Part shown: piece by piece, positions 35,207 through 44,791 of the stretch | Layout of the letters: the number at the start of each line of letters is the position of its first letter | Position numbering within the stretch: the stretch's first letter is position 1 | Source: CBDCXF01 sp965223755 | GTDB lineage: Bacteria; Acidobacteriota; Thermoanaerobaculia; Multivoradales; JAHEKO01 | Assembly: GCA_965223755.1 (NCBI GenBank) | Contig: CBDCXF010000001.1 | Location: 372,001 to 436,000 of the forward strand | DNA length: 64,000 nucleotides | Reading direction: 5' to 3' | Notes under the pieces: generated by a model | Database searches by the model: none | Told to the model about the DNA's origin: nothing | Seen by the model: only the letters and a program-made list of their open reading frames with translations | Made by a program: the position numbers and the translations under genes

Positions 35207-35778
35207 TCGGTCTGGGAAATCCCGGTCCGCGCTACGAAGGTACACGCCACAATCTGGGGTTCGATGTCCTGCGTGAGCTGGCGCGCCGTCATGGCGCCGA
35301 GTTCGAGGGTGGCTTGTGCAATTGCCAGTGGGCGCGTACGCCGGAACACGTCTTGGTCGCACCGCAGACATACGTCAATCGCAGCGGCTTCGCGGTTCGC
35401 TGTGTACTTGAGTCCTACGGTTTGGCGCGGGAGCAATTGCTGGTGGTCTACGACGAGATCCACTTGCCCTTGGGACGCATGCGTTTGCGACCCAAAGGCG
35501 GTCCCGGTGGGCACCGCGGCATGGAATCCATTGTCGAAGGACTGCAGGGTGAGGACATCGCGCGCCTGCGGATCGGCGTGGCGCCGGAGACGGGTTTGCC
35601 GGGGGGAGATCTCGCCGACTTTGTGCTCGGAGAGTTTGCCGCCGAAGAGCAGCATCTGGTCGACGCGGTGATCGGAGCAGCGGCCGACGCTTGCGAGCAT
35701 TGGCAGCGCCACGGAGTTGAAGAAACAATGCAGCGCTACAACGGCTGGCGAGTCGCCGCCGGCGCTGAAGAGGAATAG
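35185..35778 (+). CDS. pth: Peptidyl-tRNA hydrolase
   Basis: 197 residues from the ATG at 35185. Frees tRNA from prematurely dropped peptidyl-tRNA. Catalytic His22 in YEGTRHNLGFDVL, substrate-binding Asn12 in GLGNPGPRYEG, and the conserved VVYDEIHLPLG and GGPGGHRGMESI are all present. A longer in-frame start at 35149 would add an unconserved leader. The start lies in a 16-bp duplication. 54 nt after rplY. Confidence 0.94.
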   Translation: MLPDHYVVGLGNPGPRYEGTRHNLGFDVLRELARRHGAEFEGGLCNCQWARTPEHVLVAPQTYVNRSGFAVRCVLESYGLAREQLLVVYDEIHLPLGRMRLRPKGGPGGHRGMESIVEGLQGEDIARLRIGVAPETGLPGGDLADFVLGEFAAEEQHLVDAVIGAAADACEHWQRHGVEETMQRYNGWRVAAGAEEE

Positions 35779-35819
35779 ATAGCGAAGGAAAACGGGACGA
35801 CAACGTCCGGAGGTGGAAA

Positions 35820-37886
35820 GTGGAAAATCAAGCACTATGGATGGCAGGCCTGGGTCTACTCGGGCTCATCTTCGCCTGGCTCAAGAGCGTGTCCGTGAAC
35901 AAGCAGGACGCAGGAAGCGACGAGATGGCTACCATCGCCGGTCACATCCGATCTGGGGCGATGGCTTTTCTCGGACGCGAGTATCGAGTCTTAGCCATTT
36001 TTGTCGTTGGCGCAGCCGCTTTACTGGCGTGGTCGAACTGGGGCAAAGAAGGCAGTTCGGCTCTGATCGGTGTTTCGCTGCTGGTGGGCGCGTTGTGCTC
36101 CGCACTGGCGGGCTTTTTCGGCATGCGAATCGCCACCAGCGCCAACGTGCGCACCGCAGCGGCGGCACGCTCAAGCCTCAACAAGGCGCTCGGAGTGGCT
36201 TTCTCTGGCGGCGCGGTGATGGGCTTTTCGGTGGTCGGCCTGGGTGTTCTCGGACTTTCGTTGCTGTACTGGATCTACGCCGGCGTTTTTGACACCGGCA
36301 ACCCGCAAGCTGACATTTCACGGGTGATTACCGTGCTCGCCGGTTTTTCCTTGGGCGCCAGTTCCATCGCGCTGTTCGCGCGCGTCGGTGGCGGTATCTA
36401 CACCAAAGCCGCCGACGTCGGCGCTGATCTCGTGGGCAAGGTCGAGGCCGGGATTCCTGAAGACGACCCGCGCAATCCGGCCGTGATTGCCGACAATGTC
36501 GGTGACAACGTCGGTGATGTGGCCGGGATGGGGGCTGACTTGTTCGAGTCTTTTGTCGGCGCGATCGTCGGTGCCTTTGTGCTCGGGGTGTCCGCTGTCG
36601 GAGCCTCTGGGTCGGCTTACACCCCGGAACTCATCGCTTTGCCGTTGGTGATCGCGGGTGTCGGAATCGTCGTTTCGATGTTGGGCACATTCCTGGTGCG
36701 CACCAAGGAAGGTGGCGATCCTCAGAAGGCGCTCAACTTGGGAACCTTCAGTGCCGCCGGTCTGATGCTGGTGGTGACTTATTTCTTGATCGAGAGGATG
36801 CTCGCTGGCCCCTACACGCTCGGTGGAACCGCGTTCAGCGGTCGCGGCGTCTTCTTCGCCACGCTGGGCGGCTTGATCTCTGGCGTGGTCATCGGGTTGA
36901 TCACCGAGTACTACACCTCCGAGGCCCGGAAACCGGCTCAATCCATTGCCAAAGACAGCCAGACCGGCTCGGCGACGACCATTATCGGTGGCTTGGCTGT
37001 CGGCATGAAATCCACAGCACTACCGGTCATCGTGCTGGTGGCCGCGATTCTGGTTGCCTACCGGAGCGCTGGTCTTTACGGCATCGCGATTGCGGCCCTC
37101 GGCATGTTGTCGACGATCGGCATTCAGCTCGCCGTTGATGCCTACGGTCCGATCGCTGACAACGCCGGCGGCATCGCCGAAATGAGCCATCTCGGCGAAG
37201 AGGTGAGAGCCCGCACCGACAAGCTCGACGCGGTTGGCAACACCACCGCTGCTATTGGCAAGGGCTTCGCGATTGGCTCCGCGGCACTCACCGCCTTGGC
37301 GTTGTTCTCGGCGTTCAAGACCCAGGCGGGAGTCACGGTGTTGGATCTTTCCAAGCCGCTGGTGATGGGGGGCGTGTTCATCGGCGCGATGTTGCCGTTT
37401 CTGTTTTCGTCAATGGCGATGCAGGCGGTCGGACGCGCCGCTTTTAGCATGATTGAAGAAGTGCGCCGCCAGTTCAAGGAAATCACCGGGTTGATGGAAG
37501 GCACCGGTACCGCCGACTACGCGCGCTGCGTGGAGATCTCGACCACCGCGGCAATTCGCGAGATGGTGGTGCCCGGTCTGATGGCGATTGTTGTTCCGGT
37601 TGCGGTCGGCTTCTATGACAAGGAGGCGTTGGGCGGGTTACTCGCCGGCGTCACCGTGTCGGGTGTGACGATGGCGATCTTCATGGCCAACGCCGGCGGT
37701 GCTTGGGACAATGCCAAGAAGTACATTGAAGGAGGAGCTTACGGTGGCAAAGGCTCCGACGCTCACAAGGCGGCGGTCGTTGGCGACACCGTGGGAGACC
37801 CCTTCAAAGATACGGCGGGTCCCAGTCTCAACATCCTCATCAAGCTGATGTCGGTGGTGGCTTTGGTGATCGCGCCTTTGCTTTAG
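35820..37886 (+). CDS. hppA: Membrane-bound ion-translocating pyrophosphatase
   Basis: 688 residues, about 16 membrane segments. Hydrolyses pyrophosphate and pumps H+ or Na+ across the membrane. The acidic substrate site is DVGADLVGKVEAGIPEDDPR and ADNVGDNVGDVAGMGADLFE; the second acidic cluster is near the end (GGKGSDAHKAAVVGDTVGDP). GNTTAAIGKG has Ala where potassium-independent forms have Lys, so it should be potassium-dependent. The ADLFES Glu leaves both H+ and Na+ pumping possible. GTG start with a strong GGAGGT site 5-6 nt before. Confidence 0.94.
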   Translation: MENQALWMAGLGLLGLIFAWLKSVSVNKQDAGSDEMATIAGHIRSGAMAFLGREYRVLAIFVVGAAALLAWSNWGKEGSSALIGVSLLVGALCSALAGFFGMRIATSANVRTAAAARSSLNKALGVAFSGGAVMGFSVVGLGVLGLSLLYWIYAGVFDTGNPQADISRVITVLAGFSLGASSIALFARVGGGIYTKAADVGADLVGKVEAGIPEDDPRNPAVIADNVGDNVGDVAGMGADLFESFVGAIVGAFVLGVSAVGASGSAYTPELIALPLVIAGVGIVVSMLGTFLVRTKEGGDPQKALNLGTFSAAGLMLVVTYFLIERMLAGPYTLGGTAFSGRGVFFATLGGLISGVVIGLITEYYTSEARKPAQSIAKDSQTGSATTIIGGLAVGMKSTALPVIVLVAAILVAYRSAGLYGIAIAALGMLSTIGIQLAVDAYGPIADNAGGIAEMSHLGEEVRARTDKLDAVGNTTAAIGKGFAIGSAALTALALFSAFKTQAGVTVLDLSKPLVMGGVFIGAMLPFLFSSMAMQAVGRAAFSMIEEVRRQFKEITGLMEGTGTADYARCVEISTTAAIREMVVPGLMAIVVPVAVGFYDKEALGGLLAGVTVSGVTMAIFMANAGGAWDNAKKYIEGGAYGGKGSDAHKAAVVGDTVGDPFKDTAGPSLNILIKLMSVVALVIAPLL

Positions 37887-37926
37887 GTCCGCCATCCCTC
37901 GCGACCACCATAGGGATGACGACGCT

Positions 37927-37947
37927 GTAAGGGAGGGGCTCCCCTAC
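37927..37947 (+). terminator. Hairpin after hppA
   Basis: GTAAGGGAG, loop GGG, CTCCCCTAC: a 9-bp stem with one mismatch, 41 bp after the hppA stop. The following bases ATTGTCT are only weakly T-rich, so termination is probable but not certain. It separates hppA from the rpsF operon. Confidence 0.45.
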
Positions 37948-38084
37948 ATTGTCTACATACACTGGCGATACCGAAAAACAACCGATAGGATGCGCGTCCC
38001 ACGAATGCGACGCCGTCCGGCATCGCCTTCCTGCTGCGTCCGATAGGGGGCGCGGCTGCAACCGAAGGGAGAAGATAGAAAGAT

Positions 38085-38495
38085 ATGAAGAGAACCTATG
38101 AGTTAGCGCTCGTCGTTGACGGGCGCATTTCAGAAGAGGACAACGTCGGTATCGTCGACGCAGTCAAGGAATTGGTTGGCGTTGACGGCGTGTCGATCGT
38201 CAAAGAAGAGAGTTGGGGCAAGAAGCGCCTCGCTTATCCGATCGACAAGGCGACAGAGGGCTACTACACGTTTCTCTACATCGTCGCCGAGGATGTAGCG
38301 CCTCCGTTTTCCGAGGTCGAGTTCCGCATGACGCAAAACGAGAACGTCTTGCGCTACCTCACGGTGCGAACCGATGAGGATCTCAAGCGTGCCGTGCGCA
38401 AGGGCAAGAAGTTTGTGCCGGCCGCCGCTGCTGTCGGAATTGGCCCCGCAAATCCTCCGGCCGATCAGGAGCCCGCTGAAGAGGTGGCATCATGA
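38085..38495 (+). CDS. rpsF: Ribosomal protein bS6
   Basis: 136 residues, slightly longer than usual because of a low-complexity Ala/Pro/Glu tail. The core reads MKRTYELALVVDGRISEED, WGKKRLAYPIDKATEGYY and MTQNENVLRYLTVRTDE, all standard. It pairs with S18 on the 30S platform. First gene of rpsF-rpsR-rplI; about 200 bp of leader precede it, where an S6:S18 autoregulatory RNA could lie, but no clear motif could be confirmed by eye. GGGAGAAGA precedes the ATG. Confidence 0.96.
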   Translation: MKRTYELALVVDGRISEEDNVGIVDAVKELVGVDGVSIVKEESWGKKRLAYPIDKATEGYYTFLYIVAEDVAPPFSEVEFRMTQNENVLRYLTVRTDEDLKRAVRKGKKFVPAAAAVGIGPANPPADQEPAEEVAS

Positions 38496-38731
38496 GACGT
38501 AGAAGGAAGAAGGACGATTTTTCGAGGCGCAAGAAGGTTTGCCGATTTACCGCCGAAGGAATCGAGTACATCGACTACAAGGACGTGCAACTGCTGCAGC
38601 GCTCCATTCTCGACAACGGCAAGATTATTTCGCGGCGCCTTTCCGGTACTTCGGCTCGCCATCAACGTATGTTGTCCACCGCCATCAAGCGGGCTCGCCA
38701 CCTTGCTTTGCTACCGTTCACGGTCAACTAG
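38492..38731 (+). CDS. rpsR: Ribosomal protein bS18
   Basis: 79 residues. Core KKVCRFTAEGIEYIDYKDVQ, KIISRRLSGTSARHQRML and IKRARHLALLPF match S18. The ATG overlaps the rpsF stop (ATGA), consistent with coupled synthesis of the two partner proteins. Confidence 0.96.
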   Translation: MRRRRKKDDFSRRKKVCRFTAEGIEYIDYKDVQLLQRSILDNGKIISRRLSGTSARHQRMLSTAIKRARHLALLPFTVN

Positions 38732-38740
38732 GGGCTTGCT

Positions 38741-39187
38741 ATGCGTGTGATTCTTTTGCAGGACGTCGTCCACCAGGGGACCCGCGGCGACGAAATCGAA
38801 GTCAAGCCGGGCTACGCTCGCAACTTCCTGATCCCGCAAGGGATGGCTTTGGAGGCGACGCCGGCCAACCTGAAGCACTTTGAGCAGATGCGCAAGAAGA
38901 TCGAGCGCCAGCACGAGCGCGAGGTGTCCAGTGCCGAAGAGGCCGCGAAACAGTTCGAGGGCGTCACTCTCGAACTCCGGCGCAGAGTCTCCGACGAGGA
39001 ACATCTCTACGGTGCTGTGACCGCGGCCGAGATCGTGGACGCCCTGGCCGAACAAGGCATCGAGGTTGACCGCAAGGTCATCGATCTTGAAGGCGGGATC
39101 ACCGAGCTCGGCGAACACCAGGTGCGCATCACGCTGCATCCGAAGGTAATGCCCGAGATCTCCGTTAACGTCATCGCCGAGGAATAA
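38741..39187 (+). CDS. rplI: Ribosomal protein bL9
   Basis: 148 residues, the usual length. The N-terminal rRNA-binding domain is MRVILLQDVVHQGTRGDEIE, VKPGYARNFLIPQGMALEAT; a long connecting helix (about 42-75) leads to the C-terminal domain ending in HPKVMPEISVNVIAEE. 9 nt after rpsR; its stop shares one base with the next start. Confidence 0.96.
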   Translation: MRVILLQDVVHQGTRGDEIEVKPGYARNFLIPQGMALEATPANLKHFEQMRKKIERQHEREVSSAEEAAKQFEGVTLELRRRVSDEEHLYGAVTAAEIVDALAEQGIEVDRKVIDLEGGITELGEHQVRITLHPKVMPEISVNVIAEE

Positions 39188-39702
39188 TGTCCAAGGACGC
39201 AGCACGGGCCCCGGAAAATGGCGGCGAAGAGCCGGCCGCGGGGCCTGGGCGCGACCTCGACGCGTGGAAGGAGTTGTGGGCGGAGGACCGTCCATTTCCG
39301 ATTCAAAGTCGACCTGGCCCATTGGGCGCTTTGATAGGCGGCGTCAAGCGCCTTTTGCGGCCGTTCTTCAAAGCGCCGGTCGCTGATCTTTGGGATCGGC
39401 AGCGGATTTTCAATCAGATTCTCCTCGACCATCTGGCTGAGCGAGATCGGCAGATTGATGGGCTACTCGAGCATTTCAACTCGGAAGCGGACTGGCGAGT
39501 CCAAGAGATGCGCGACCAGGTCGTACTGGTGAGCCGCCTGCTGAGAGAGGGTCTACAAGACGTCATGCGCCACAACGACGCTTTATTCGCACGTGTGGAC
39601 CAGAAGCTAGACCGCTATCAGCGACGTACCCGCGATCTCGAGCGCGCTTTCAGCGAGGGCGAGCTTGGGGCGGTAGAAAAAAAGGCCGAGAGGGACAGCT
39701 AG
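39187..39702 (+). CDS. Hypothetical helical protein after rplI
   Basis: 171 residues, not recognised. The first 25 residues are disordered; a basic patch (GGVKRLLRPFFKAPVADLWD) is followed by long amphipathic helices likely to form a coiled coil (about 75-155, for example QEMRDQVVLVSRLLREGLQD). No membrane segment. Translation is coupled to rplI (TAATG), and its stop shares CTAG with the convergent penicillin-binding protein gene, both supporting a real gene. Confidence 0.65.
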   Translation: MSKDAARAPENGGEEPAAGPGRDLDAWKELWAEDRPFPIQSRPGPLGALIGGVKRLLRPFFKAPVADLWDRQRIFNQILLDHLAERDRQIDGLLEHFNSEADWRVQEMRDQVVLVSRLLREGLQDVMRHNDALFARVDQKLDRYQRRTRDLERAFSEGELGAVEKKAERDS

Positions 39703-42068
39703 TTCTGTACCGCCGTCCGTTCTTCCCAGCGCTCACGCACCAGAGACCAATCCTCAACATCGGCGGGCATGCGTTCTCCAGGTCGTGCCAGATAGTGGGG
39801 TTCTTGCAGGTACCAAGGAAGGGACAGGACCCGGCCCCACTCAGCGGTGTAGCTCTGCAGCGGTTGTGTGCCGTCGATGAAGGCCTCGTCGAGTAGCTCG
39901 TCAGCCGAGGTTGAGGCGAGGTGACCCGAATGCCGTTCGATCGGAGCGCTGCGAATGCGGGACGGGGTTTCGAAGGTGCGATCACCGTCGATCCAGCCTT
40001 CCTCGAGTCCTGCTTCGACGATGCGCCTCCAGATCGGCAGCGCCGCGGCGCCTCCGGTACCGTCAGCCCCCAGTGAACGTACTTCGTCGTACCCGACCCA
40101 GACTGCGATCGCGTACTGAGGGGTTAGGCCGACGAACCAGGCGTCGCCGTAGAGATTGGTGGTTCCGGTCTTGCCAGCGATGTCCACCGGCAGATCGCGA
40201 ACGGCCTTAGCCGTGCCGCGATCGACAACGCCGCGCAGCATGTGGGTGATGAGGTAGGCGATTTCCGGGGTGGTGGCCTGGCGCGCTTCCATGCGATGAA
40301 CTTCACGCACGCGGCCGTCTGCCTCTTCGACTCTTTCGATCAGATACGGGTGTACGTAGAGCCCGCCATTGGCAAACGTCGAGTAGGCGCCGGCGAGTTC
40401 CAAATTGGTGATGTCGGCGGCTCCGAGTGCCAGGCTGGGGTAGGGCGGCAAGGACGAGGTGATGCCGCAACGGCCGGCAAACTCGATCACTCGCTCGACC
40501 CCGATGAGGTCTTGTAGTTTGACTGCGGAGACGTTGCGCGATTGCTCCAGCGCGTTGCGCAAAGTGAGGATGCCGAAGTACTCGCGCTTGAAGTTGCGCG
40601 GACTGTAGCCGGCGGCGCCGCTGCTGTCGGGGAACACGACCGGGCCGTCAAAGATGGTGTCCGCCAGCGTGTATCCCGACTCGAGCGCTGCGCCGTAGAC
40701 GAAAGCTTTGAAAGTCGATCCGATCTGACGCTGGGCTTGGGTGGCGCGATTGAACTGATTGCGCTCGAAGTTCCAACCACCGGACATTCCGCGCACCGCC
40801 CCAGTTCCGACCTCGATGACCACGGCGGAGACCTCAAGATCGGGCTGTTGCCGCAGTTCGAGCTCGTAGGCGCCGGATTCGTTGGCGTTGAGGGAAAACC
40901 AGGCGATGTCACCCCGCTGCAGCACGCGACTCAACGAACGGCGCGTCCATCGATAACCCGCGGGATTGAGCGTGTAGAACTCATCCCCGATGCGAACGTC
41001 AGCGGTGTCGCGGTTGATCGCCATGACCACCCCCTCGATCCACCTGGCTTGGCCGGGCCGGAAGCGCTCCCAAGTCGGGTTGTCGTAGTGGTCGGGGTCG
41101 GCGGTGTTCTGTGGCGCTCCGCGCCAGCCGCGACGTCGGTCACGCTCTTCAAGGCCGAGTCGCGTCGCGCTCTCGACCGCTCTCTGTATCCGGGGATCCA
41201 AAGTGGTGTGGACCTGCAGCCCGCTCTCCAGCAAGGCGTCGCTACCGTAGCGCTCATCGAGGTACTTGCGCACGTCCTCCGCGAAGTAGGGCGCTTCGGC
41301 CGAGTCGTGGCGTAGAGCGACGATGCCGAGCGGCTTTGCGACAGCTTCGTCGTGGGCAGCGCGGTCGATGTAGCCCTCCTCACGCATGCGGCGCAGTACG
41401 TAGTTGCGGCGTTGCGTGGTGCCCTCGGGATTGCGGTAGGGGCTGTAGTCACTAGGCCTCTGCAGGATGCCGGCGAGCATCGCCGCCTCATGCGCCTCCA
41501 GATCTTCCGGTTCTTTATCGAAGTAGTACCGCGACGCGGATTTAAATCCGTAGTTGCGGTGTCCCAGGTTGATGAGGTTGGTGTAGAAAGTGAGAATCTG
41601 CTCTTTGGTGTACCGCTTCTCGATTTCAACCGACAGGAAGGCTTCCTCGACCTTGCGCTTCCAACGCTTCTCCGGGCTGAGAAACAGGTTGCGGGCCAGT
41701 TGCATGGTCAGCGTTGAGCCGCCGTGTGGGTTGTCGCGGGTTAGGTTGCCGACGGCGGCACGAGCGACGCCGAGGATGTCGACGCCGCCGTGGCTGAAAA
41801 AGTTGGAGTCTTCTGCGGCGAGGATGGCCTGACGGACGATCTCCGGAACCTCGCCAACGTCGAACAGGACTCGCCGTTCTCGCGCGTAGCTTTCGAACGA
41901 CTTGCCGGTGACGTCGTAGAGGCGTGTGATCACCGGTGGATGGAACTCCTCGAGTGCATCGACTTTGGGGACATTGATCACCGCGGCGAACAGCACCCCG
42001 ACGAGGGCACCCGACAGGGCAACTGCACCAGTCCAGATTGCCGCGCGGATCAAGAGTGAACGATGCAT
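39699..42068 (-). CDS. Class A penicillin-binding protein (PBP1-type)
   Basis: 789 residues: one N-terminal membrane anchor (about 8-31), a glycosyltransferase domain (Glu86 in AAEDSNFFSHGG; NPHGGSTLTMQLARNLFLS; EEAFLSVEIEKRYTKEQIL) and a transpeptidase domain with STFK near 452, SRN near 509 and KTGT near 633. It polymerises and cross-links peptidoglycan in the periplasm. The middle insertion (about 290-400) resembles the OB/linker part of PBP1A. It is a single gene, convergent with the rplI-linked gene and divergent from the 42192 gene. Confidence 0.95.
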   Translation of the reverse strand: MHRSLLIRAAIWTGAVALSGALVGVLFAAVINVPKVDALEEFHPPVITRLYDVTGKSFESYARERRVLFDVGEVPEIVRQAILAAEDSNFFSHGGVDILGVARAAVGNLTRDNPHGGSTLTMQLARNLFLSPEKRWKRKVEEAFLSVEIEKRYTKEQILTFYTNLINLGHRNYGFKSASRYYFDKEPEDLEAHEAAMLAGILQRPSDYSPYRNPEGTTQRRNYVLRRMREEGYIDRAAHDEAVAKPLGIVALRHDSAEAPYFAEDVRKYLDERYGSDALLESGLQVHTTLDPRIQRAVESATRLGLEERDRRRGWRGAPQNTADPDHYDNPTWERFRPGQARWIEGVVMAINRDTADVRIGDEFYTLNPAGYRWTRRSLSRVLQRGDIAWFSLNANESGAYELELRQQPDLEVSAVVIEVGTGAVRGMSGGWNFERNQFNRATQAQRQIGSTFKAFVYGAALESGYTLADTIFDGPVVFPDSSGAAGYSPRNFKREYFGILTLRNALEQSRNVSAVKLQDLIGVERVIEFAGRCGITSSLPPYPSLALGAADITNLELAGAYSTFANGGLYVHPYLIERVEEADGRVREVHRMEARQATTPEIAYLITHMLRGVVDRGTAKAVRDLPVDIAGKTGTTNLYGDAWFVGLTPQYAIAVWVGYDEVRSLGADGTGGAAALPIWRRIVEAGLEEGWIDGDRTFETPSRIRSAPIERHSGHLASTSADELLDEAFIDGTQPLQSYTAEWGRVLSLPWYLQEPHYLARPGERMPADVEDWSLVRERWEERTAVQN

Positions 42069-42191
42069 TGGGAGTCTTGGCTAGATCGAGATGGCGCCCG
42101 AATGATGCCACCGAGTGGATTATAGAGGGCTGATCCAGGTTCTGAACGGGGGTCTGAATGGGGGGCTGGCCCGGTGGTAAGCTGCCTCTCG

Positions 42192-42773
42192 ATGAACGAG
42201 AGTTTTGACCCCGATACCAGCCCGATTGTTCCTTCCGAGACCAAAACGGAGACTGAATCCGATATTGCGAGCAAGTCGGAGGAGATTCGTGTTCCCTTCG
42301 ACCCCGATGACCGCACGCAAGTGAAGGGCAAGGGGTGTGGGTGGATGGCCGCGGTGGGTTGCGGTGTCGTCATTCTGGCTGGCGCGGCCTTGGTGGCCGC
42401 GATCGCGTTCAACAGCAGTCGGATTTTGGCTTGGAGCGTGGGACAGTTCGAGAAGCAAATCATGGCCGAACTTCCCGACGACATGGCTGAAGCCGACAGG
42501 GAAGAACTGCGGCAGGCTTTCCAAACCGCGCGCGAGGCGATGAAGAGTGGAGAAGTCGATCCGCAGGCTCTTCAGGGGTTTCAGAGCATCATGCTGGAGT
42601 TGGCGTTCAAGCCCGCCGGCGAACGCGCCGAGGAAGACTATCGCCGCCTCGCGAAAGCGTTGCGGGACCTCGCCGGAGAGGCGCCTCCGCAGCTTGAGGA
42701 CGCGGTGTTCGAGGAGGCGGGTTCGGTGGCTCGATTTGGCCTCGAACCGGCCGCGCCTACCGTCGGTATCTAA
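42192..42773 (+). CDS. Hypothetical single-pass membrane protein
   Basis: 193 residues from the ATG at 42192 (an earlier in-frame ATG at 42174 has no better signal). An acidic, Ser/Thr-rich first 35 residues, one membrane segment (AAVGCGVVILAGAALVAAIAF, about 53-73) and a helical acidic C-terminal part. Not recognised. It ends 6 nt before uvrB and is probably co-transcribed with it; a functional link is not evident. Confidence 0.7.
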   Translation: MNESFDPDTSPIVPSETKTETESDIASKSEEIRVPFDPDDRTQVKGKGCGWMAAVGCGVVILAGAALVAAIAFNSSRILAWSVGQFEKQIMAELPDDMAEADREELRQAFQTAREAMKSGEVDPQALQGFQSIMLELAFKPAGERAEEDYRRLAKALRDLAGEAPPQLEDAVFEEAGSVARFGLEPAAPTVGI

Positions 42774-42779
42774 TCAGCT

Positions 42780-44771
42780 ATGGACCGCTTCCGATTGGTC
42801 TCGCCGTTCAGCGCGGCGGGCGATCAACCTCAGGCGATTGACGAACTGGCCAAGGGATTTGAGGCCGGTCGTAGCGAGCAAGTTCTGCTCGGCGTGACCG
42901 GTTCGGGCAAGACCTTCACCATGGCGAGGGTGGTCGAAGAGCTCAACCGCCCCACTTTGGTCCTATGCCACAACAAGACGTTGGGGGCTCAACTCTTCCA
43001 GGAGTTTCGAGACTTCTTTCCCAACAATGCGGTGGAGTATTTCGTCTCCTATTACGACTACTATCAGCCCGAAGCGTACGTGCCGCAGTCGGACACCTAT
43101 ATCGAAAAAGAGACCTCGATCAACGAAGAGATCGACCGATTGCGCCTGCGCGCTACCAAGGTGCTGTTCGAGCGCCGGGACGTCCTCATCGTCGCTTCGG
43201 TTTCTTGCATCTACGGTCTTGGCGCCCCGGAAGCGTTCTTTGGCATGCTGTTGTTCTTTGAGCGCGGCGACCAAGACGGCCTTTCCCATGCGTTGCACCG
43301 GCTCGCCGACATGCAGTACGAGCGCACGCAGATGGACCTCTATCCGGGTTCGTTCCGGGTGCGTGGAGACACCCTTGAGATCTTTCCCGCCTACGAGGAT
43401 CGAGGGCTGCGGATCGAATACTTCGGTGATGAAATTGAAAAGGTTTCGTTCTTCGATTTGCTGAAAGGGGACACGCTGGAACAGGTTGAGAAAGCTTCAG
43501 TCTATCCGCGCACGCACTATGTGACTCCACGCGACAAACTGCTGGCGGCGATCGACGGGATCGAAGCCGAGTTGGCGCAGCGGTTGGTGAGTCTGCAGGA
43601 AGAAGAAAAGCTGCTGGAGCGGCAGCGCATTGAACAGCGCACGATGTTTGATCTCGAAATGTTGCGGGAAGTCGGCTACTGCCATGGCATCGAGAACTAT
43701 TCGCGGCACCTAACCGGTCGTGCTCCGGGAGAGCCTCCTCCGACGCTGATCGATTACTTGCCGGATGATTTTCTCCTCATCGTTGACGAGAGCCATCAGA
43801 CCATTCCTCAGGTGCGAGCCATGTTCAATGGCGACCGCTCGCGCAAAAGTACTCTCGTGGACTATGGATTTCGGTTACCCAGCGCCCTCGACAATCGGCC
43901 GCTGACGTTTGAGGAGTTTGATGAACGCTGTGGCGACCGGCTTTACGTTTCGGCGACCCCGGGGCCGTGGGAACTCGAGCGCGCCGAAGGGGTCGTCGTA
44001 GAACAGGTGATTCGCCCCACCGGTCTACTCGACCCCGAGATCGAAGTGCGCCCCGCCAGACATCAAGTGGATGACCTGATGGATGAAGTGCGAAAGGTGG
44101 TGGCGGCGGGCCACCGCGTTCTAGTGACGACTTTGACCAAACGCATGGCTGAGGAGTTGACGCGCTACCTCAACGAGCTCGACGTCCGCGTGCGTTATCT
44201 GCACAGCGACATCGACACTCTCGAGCGCGTGCAGATCTTGACCGACCTACGCCGCGGTGAGTTCGATGTGCTGGTGGGCATCAATCTTCTGCGCGAAGGC
44301 CTGGACGTGCCGGAAGTAGCCCTGGTGGCGGTTCTGGATGCGGACCGCGAGGGTTTTCTGCGTTCGGAGACTTCGCTCATTCAAACCGCCGGGCGAGCGG
44401 CTCGCAACATCGACGGGCGGGTGATTTTTTATGCCGATCAGGTGACGGATTCGATGCAGAAAGCGCTCGACGAGACCCAGCGGCGGCGCCAGCGCCAGCA
44501 GGAATTCAACACCGATCATGGCATCGAACCCAAGACGATCCTTAAAGACATTCGCAGTCCACTGGTGCAGATGGCTAACCTCGACCTCTACGCACCGACA
44601 CCGCAACCGCTGAGTGAGGTCGCGGAGGCCAGCGATGAACCTCTGGACAAGCAGATCAAGAGGCTGCGCAAGCAAATGCAGCAGGCCGCCAAGGAACTCG
44701 AATTCGAACAGGCGGCTATGTTGCGCGACCGGATCAGAGATTTGGAATCGCTGCAGATCTTCACTGGGTAG
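42780..44771 (+). CDS. uvrB: Excinuclease ABC subunit B
   Basis: 663 residues. Damage-checking helicase-like subunit of nucleotide excision repair. Walker A is GVTGSGKTFTMA (38-49). The damage-probing hairpin is YYDYYQPEAYVPQSDTYIEK (about 92-111). The helicase half includes DLYPGSFRVRGDTLEIFPA, LLIVDESHQTIPQ and LLREGLDVPEVALVAVLDAD. The C-terminal UVR motif that binds UvrC is near 620-655. uvrC follows 20 nt later, an arrangement that joins the two partners. Confidence 0.97.
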   Translation: MDRFRLVSPFSAAGDQPQAIDELAKGFEAGRSEQVLLGVTGSGKTFTMARVVEELNRPTLVLCHNKTLGAQLFQEFRDFFPNNAVEYFVSYYDYYQPEAYVPQSDTYIEKETSINEEIDRLRLRATKVLFERRDVLIVASVSCIYGLGAPEAFFGMLLFFERGDQDGLSHALHRLADMQYERTQMDLYPGSFRVRGDTLEIFPAYEDRGLRIEYFGDEIEKVSFFDLLKGDTLEQVEKASVYPRTHYVTPRDKLLAAIDGIEAELAQRLVSLQEEEKLLERQRIEQRTMFDLEMLREVGYCHGIENYSRHLTGRAPGEPPPTLIDYLPDDFLLIVDESHQTIPQVRAMFNGDRSRKSTLVDYGFRLPSALDNRPLTFEEFDERCGDRLYVSATPGPWELERAEGVVVEQVIRPTGLLDPEIEVRPARHQVDDLMDEVRKVVAAGHRVLVTTLTKRMAEELTRYLNELDVRVRYLHSDIDTLERVQILTDLRRGEFDVLVGINLLREGLDVPEVALVAVLDADREGFLRSETSLIQTAGRAARNIDGRVIFYADQVTDSMQKALDETQRRRQRQQEFNTDHGIEPKTILKDIRSPLVQMANLDLYAPTPQPLSEVAEASDEPLDKQIKRLRKQMQQAAKELEFEQAAMLRDRIRDLESLQIFTG

Positions 44772-44791
44772 TACGCCTCGCCGCGCCTGAG

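Noticed and set aside
33991..35835. 614-aa minus-strand reading frame
   Set aside because: Runs antisense across prs, rplY and pth, three well-recognised genes; no domain visible in it.
37887..38084. S6:S18-binding leader RNA before rpsF
   Set aside because: Expected from other bacteria, but no convincing hairpin with the CCG bulge could be laid out by eye, so it is not annotated.
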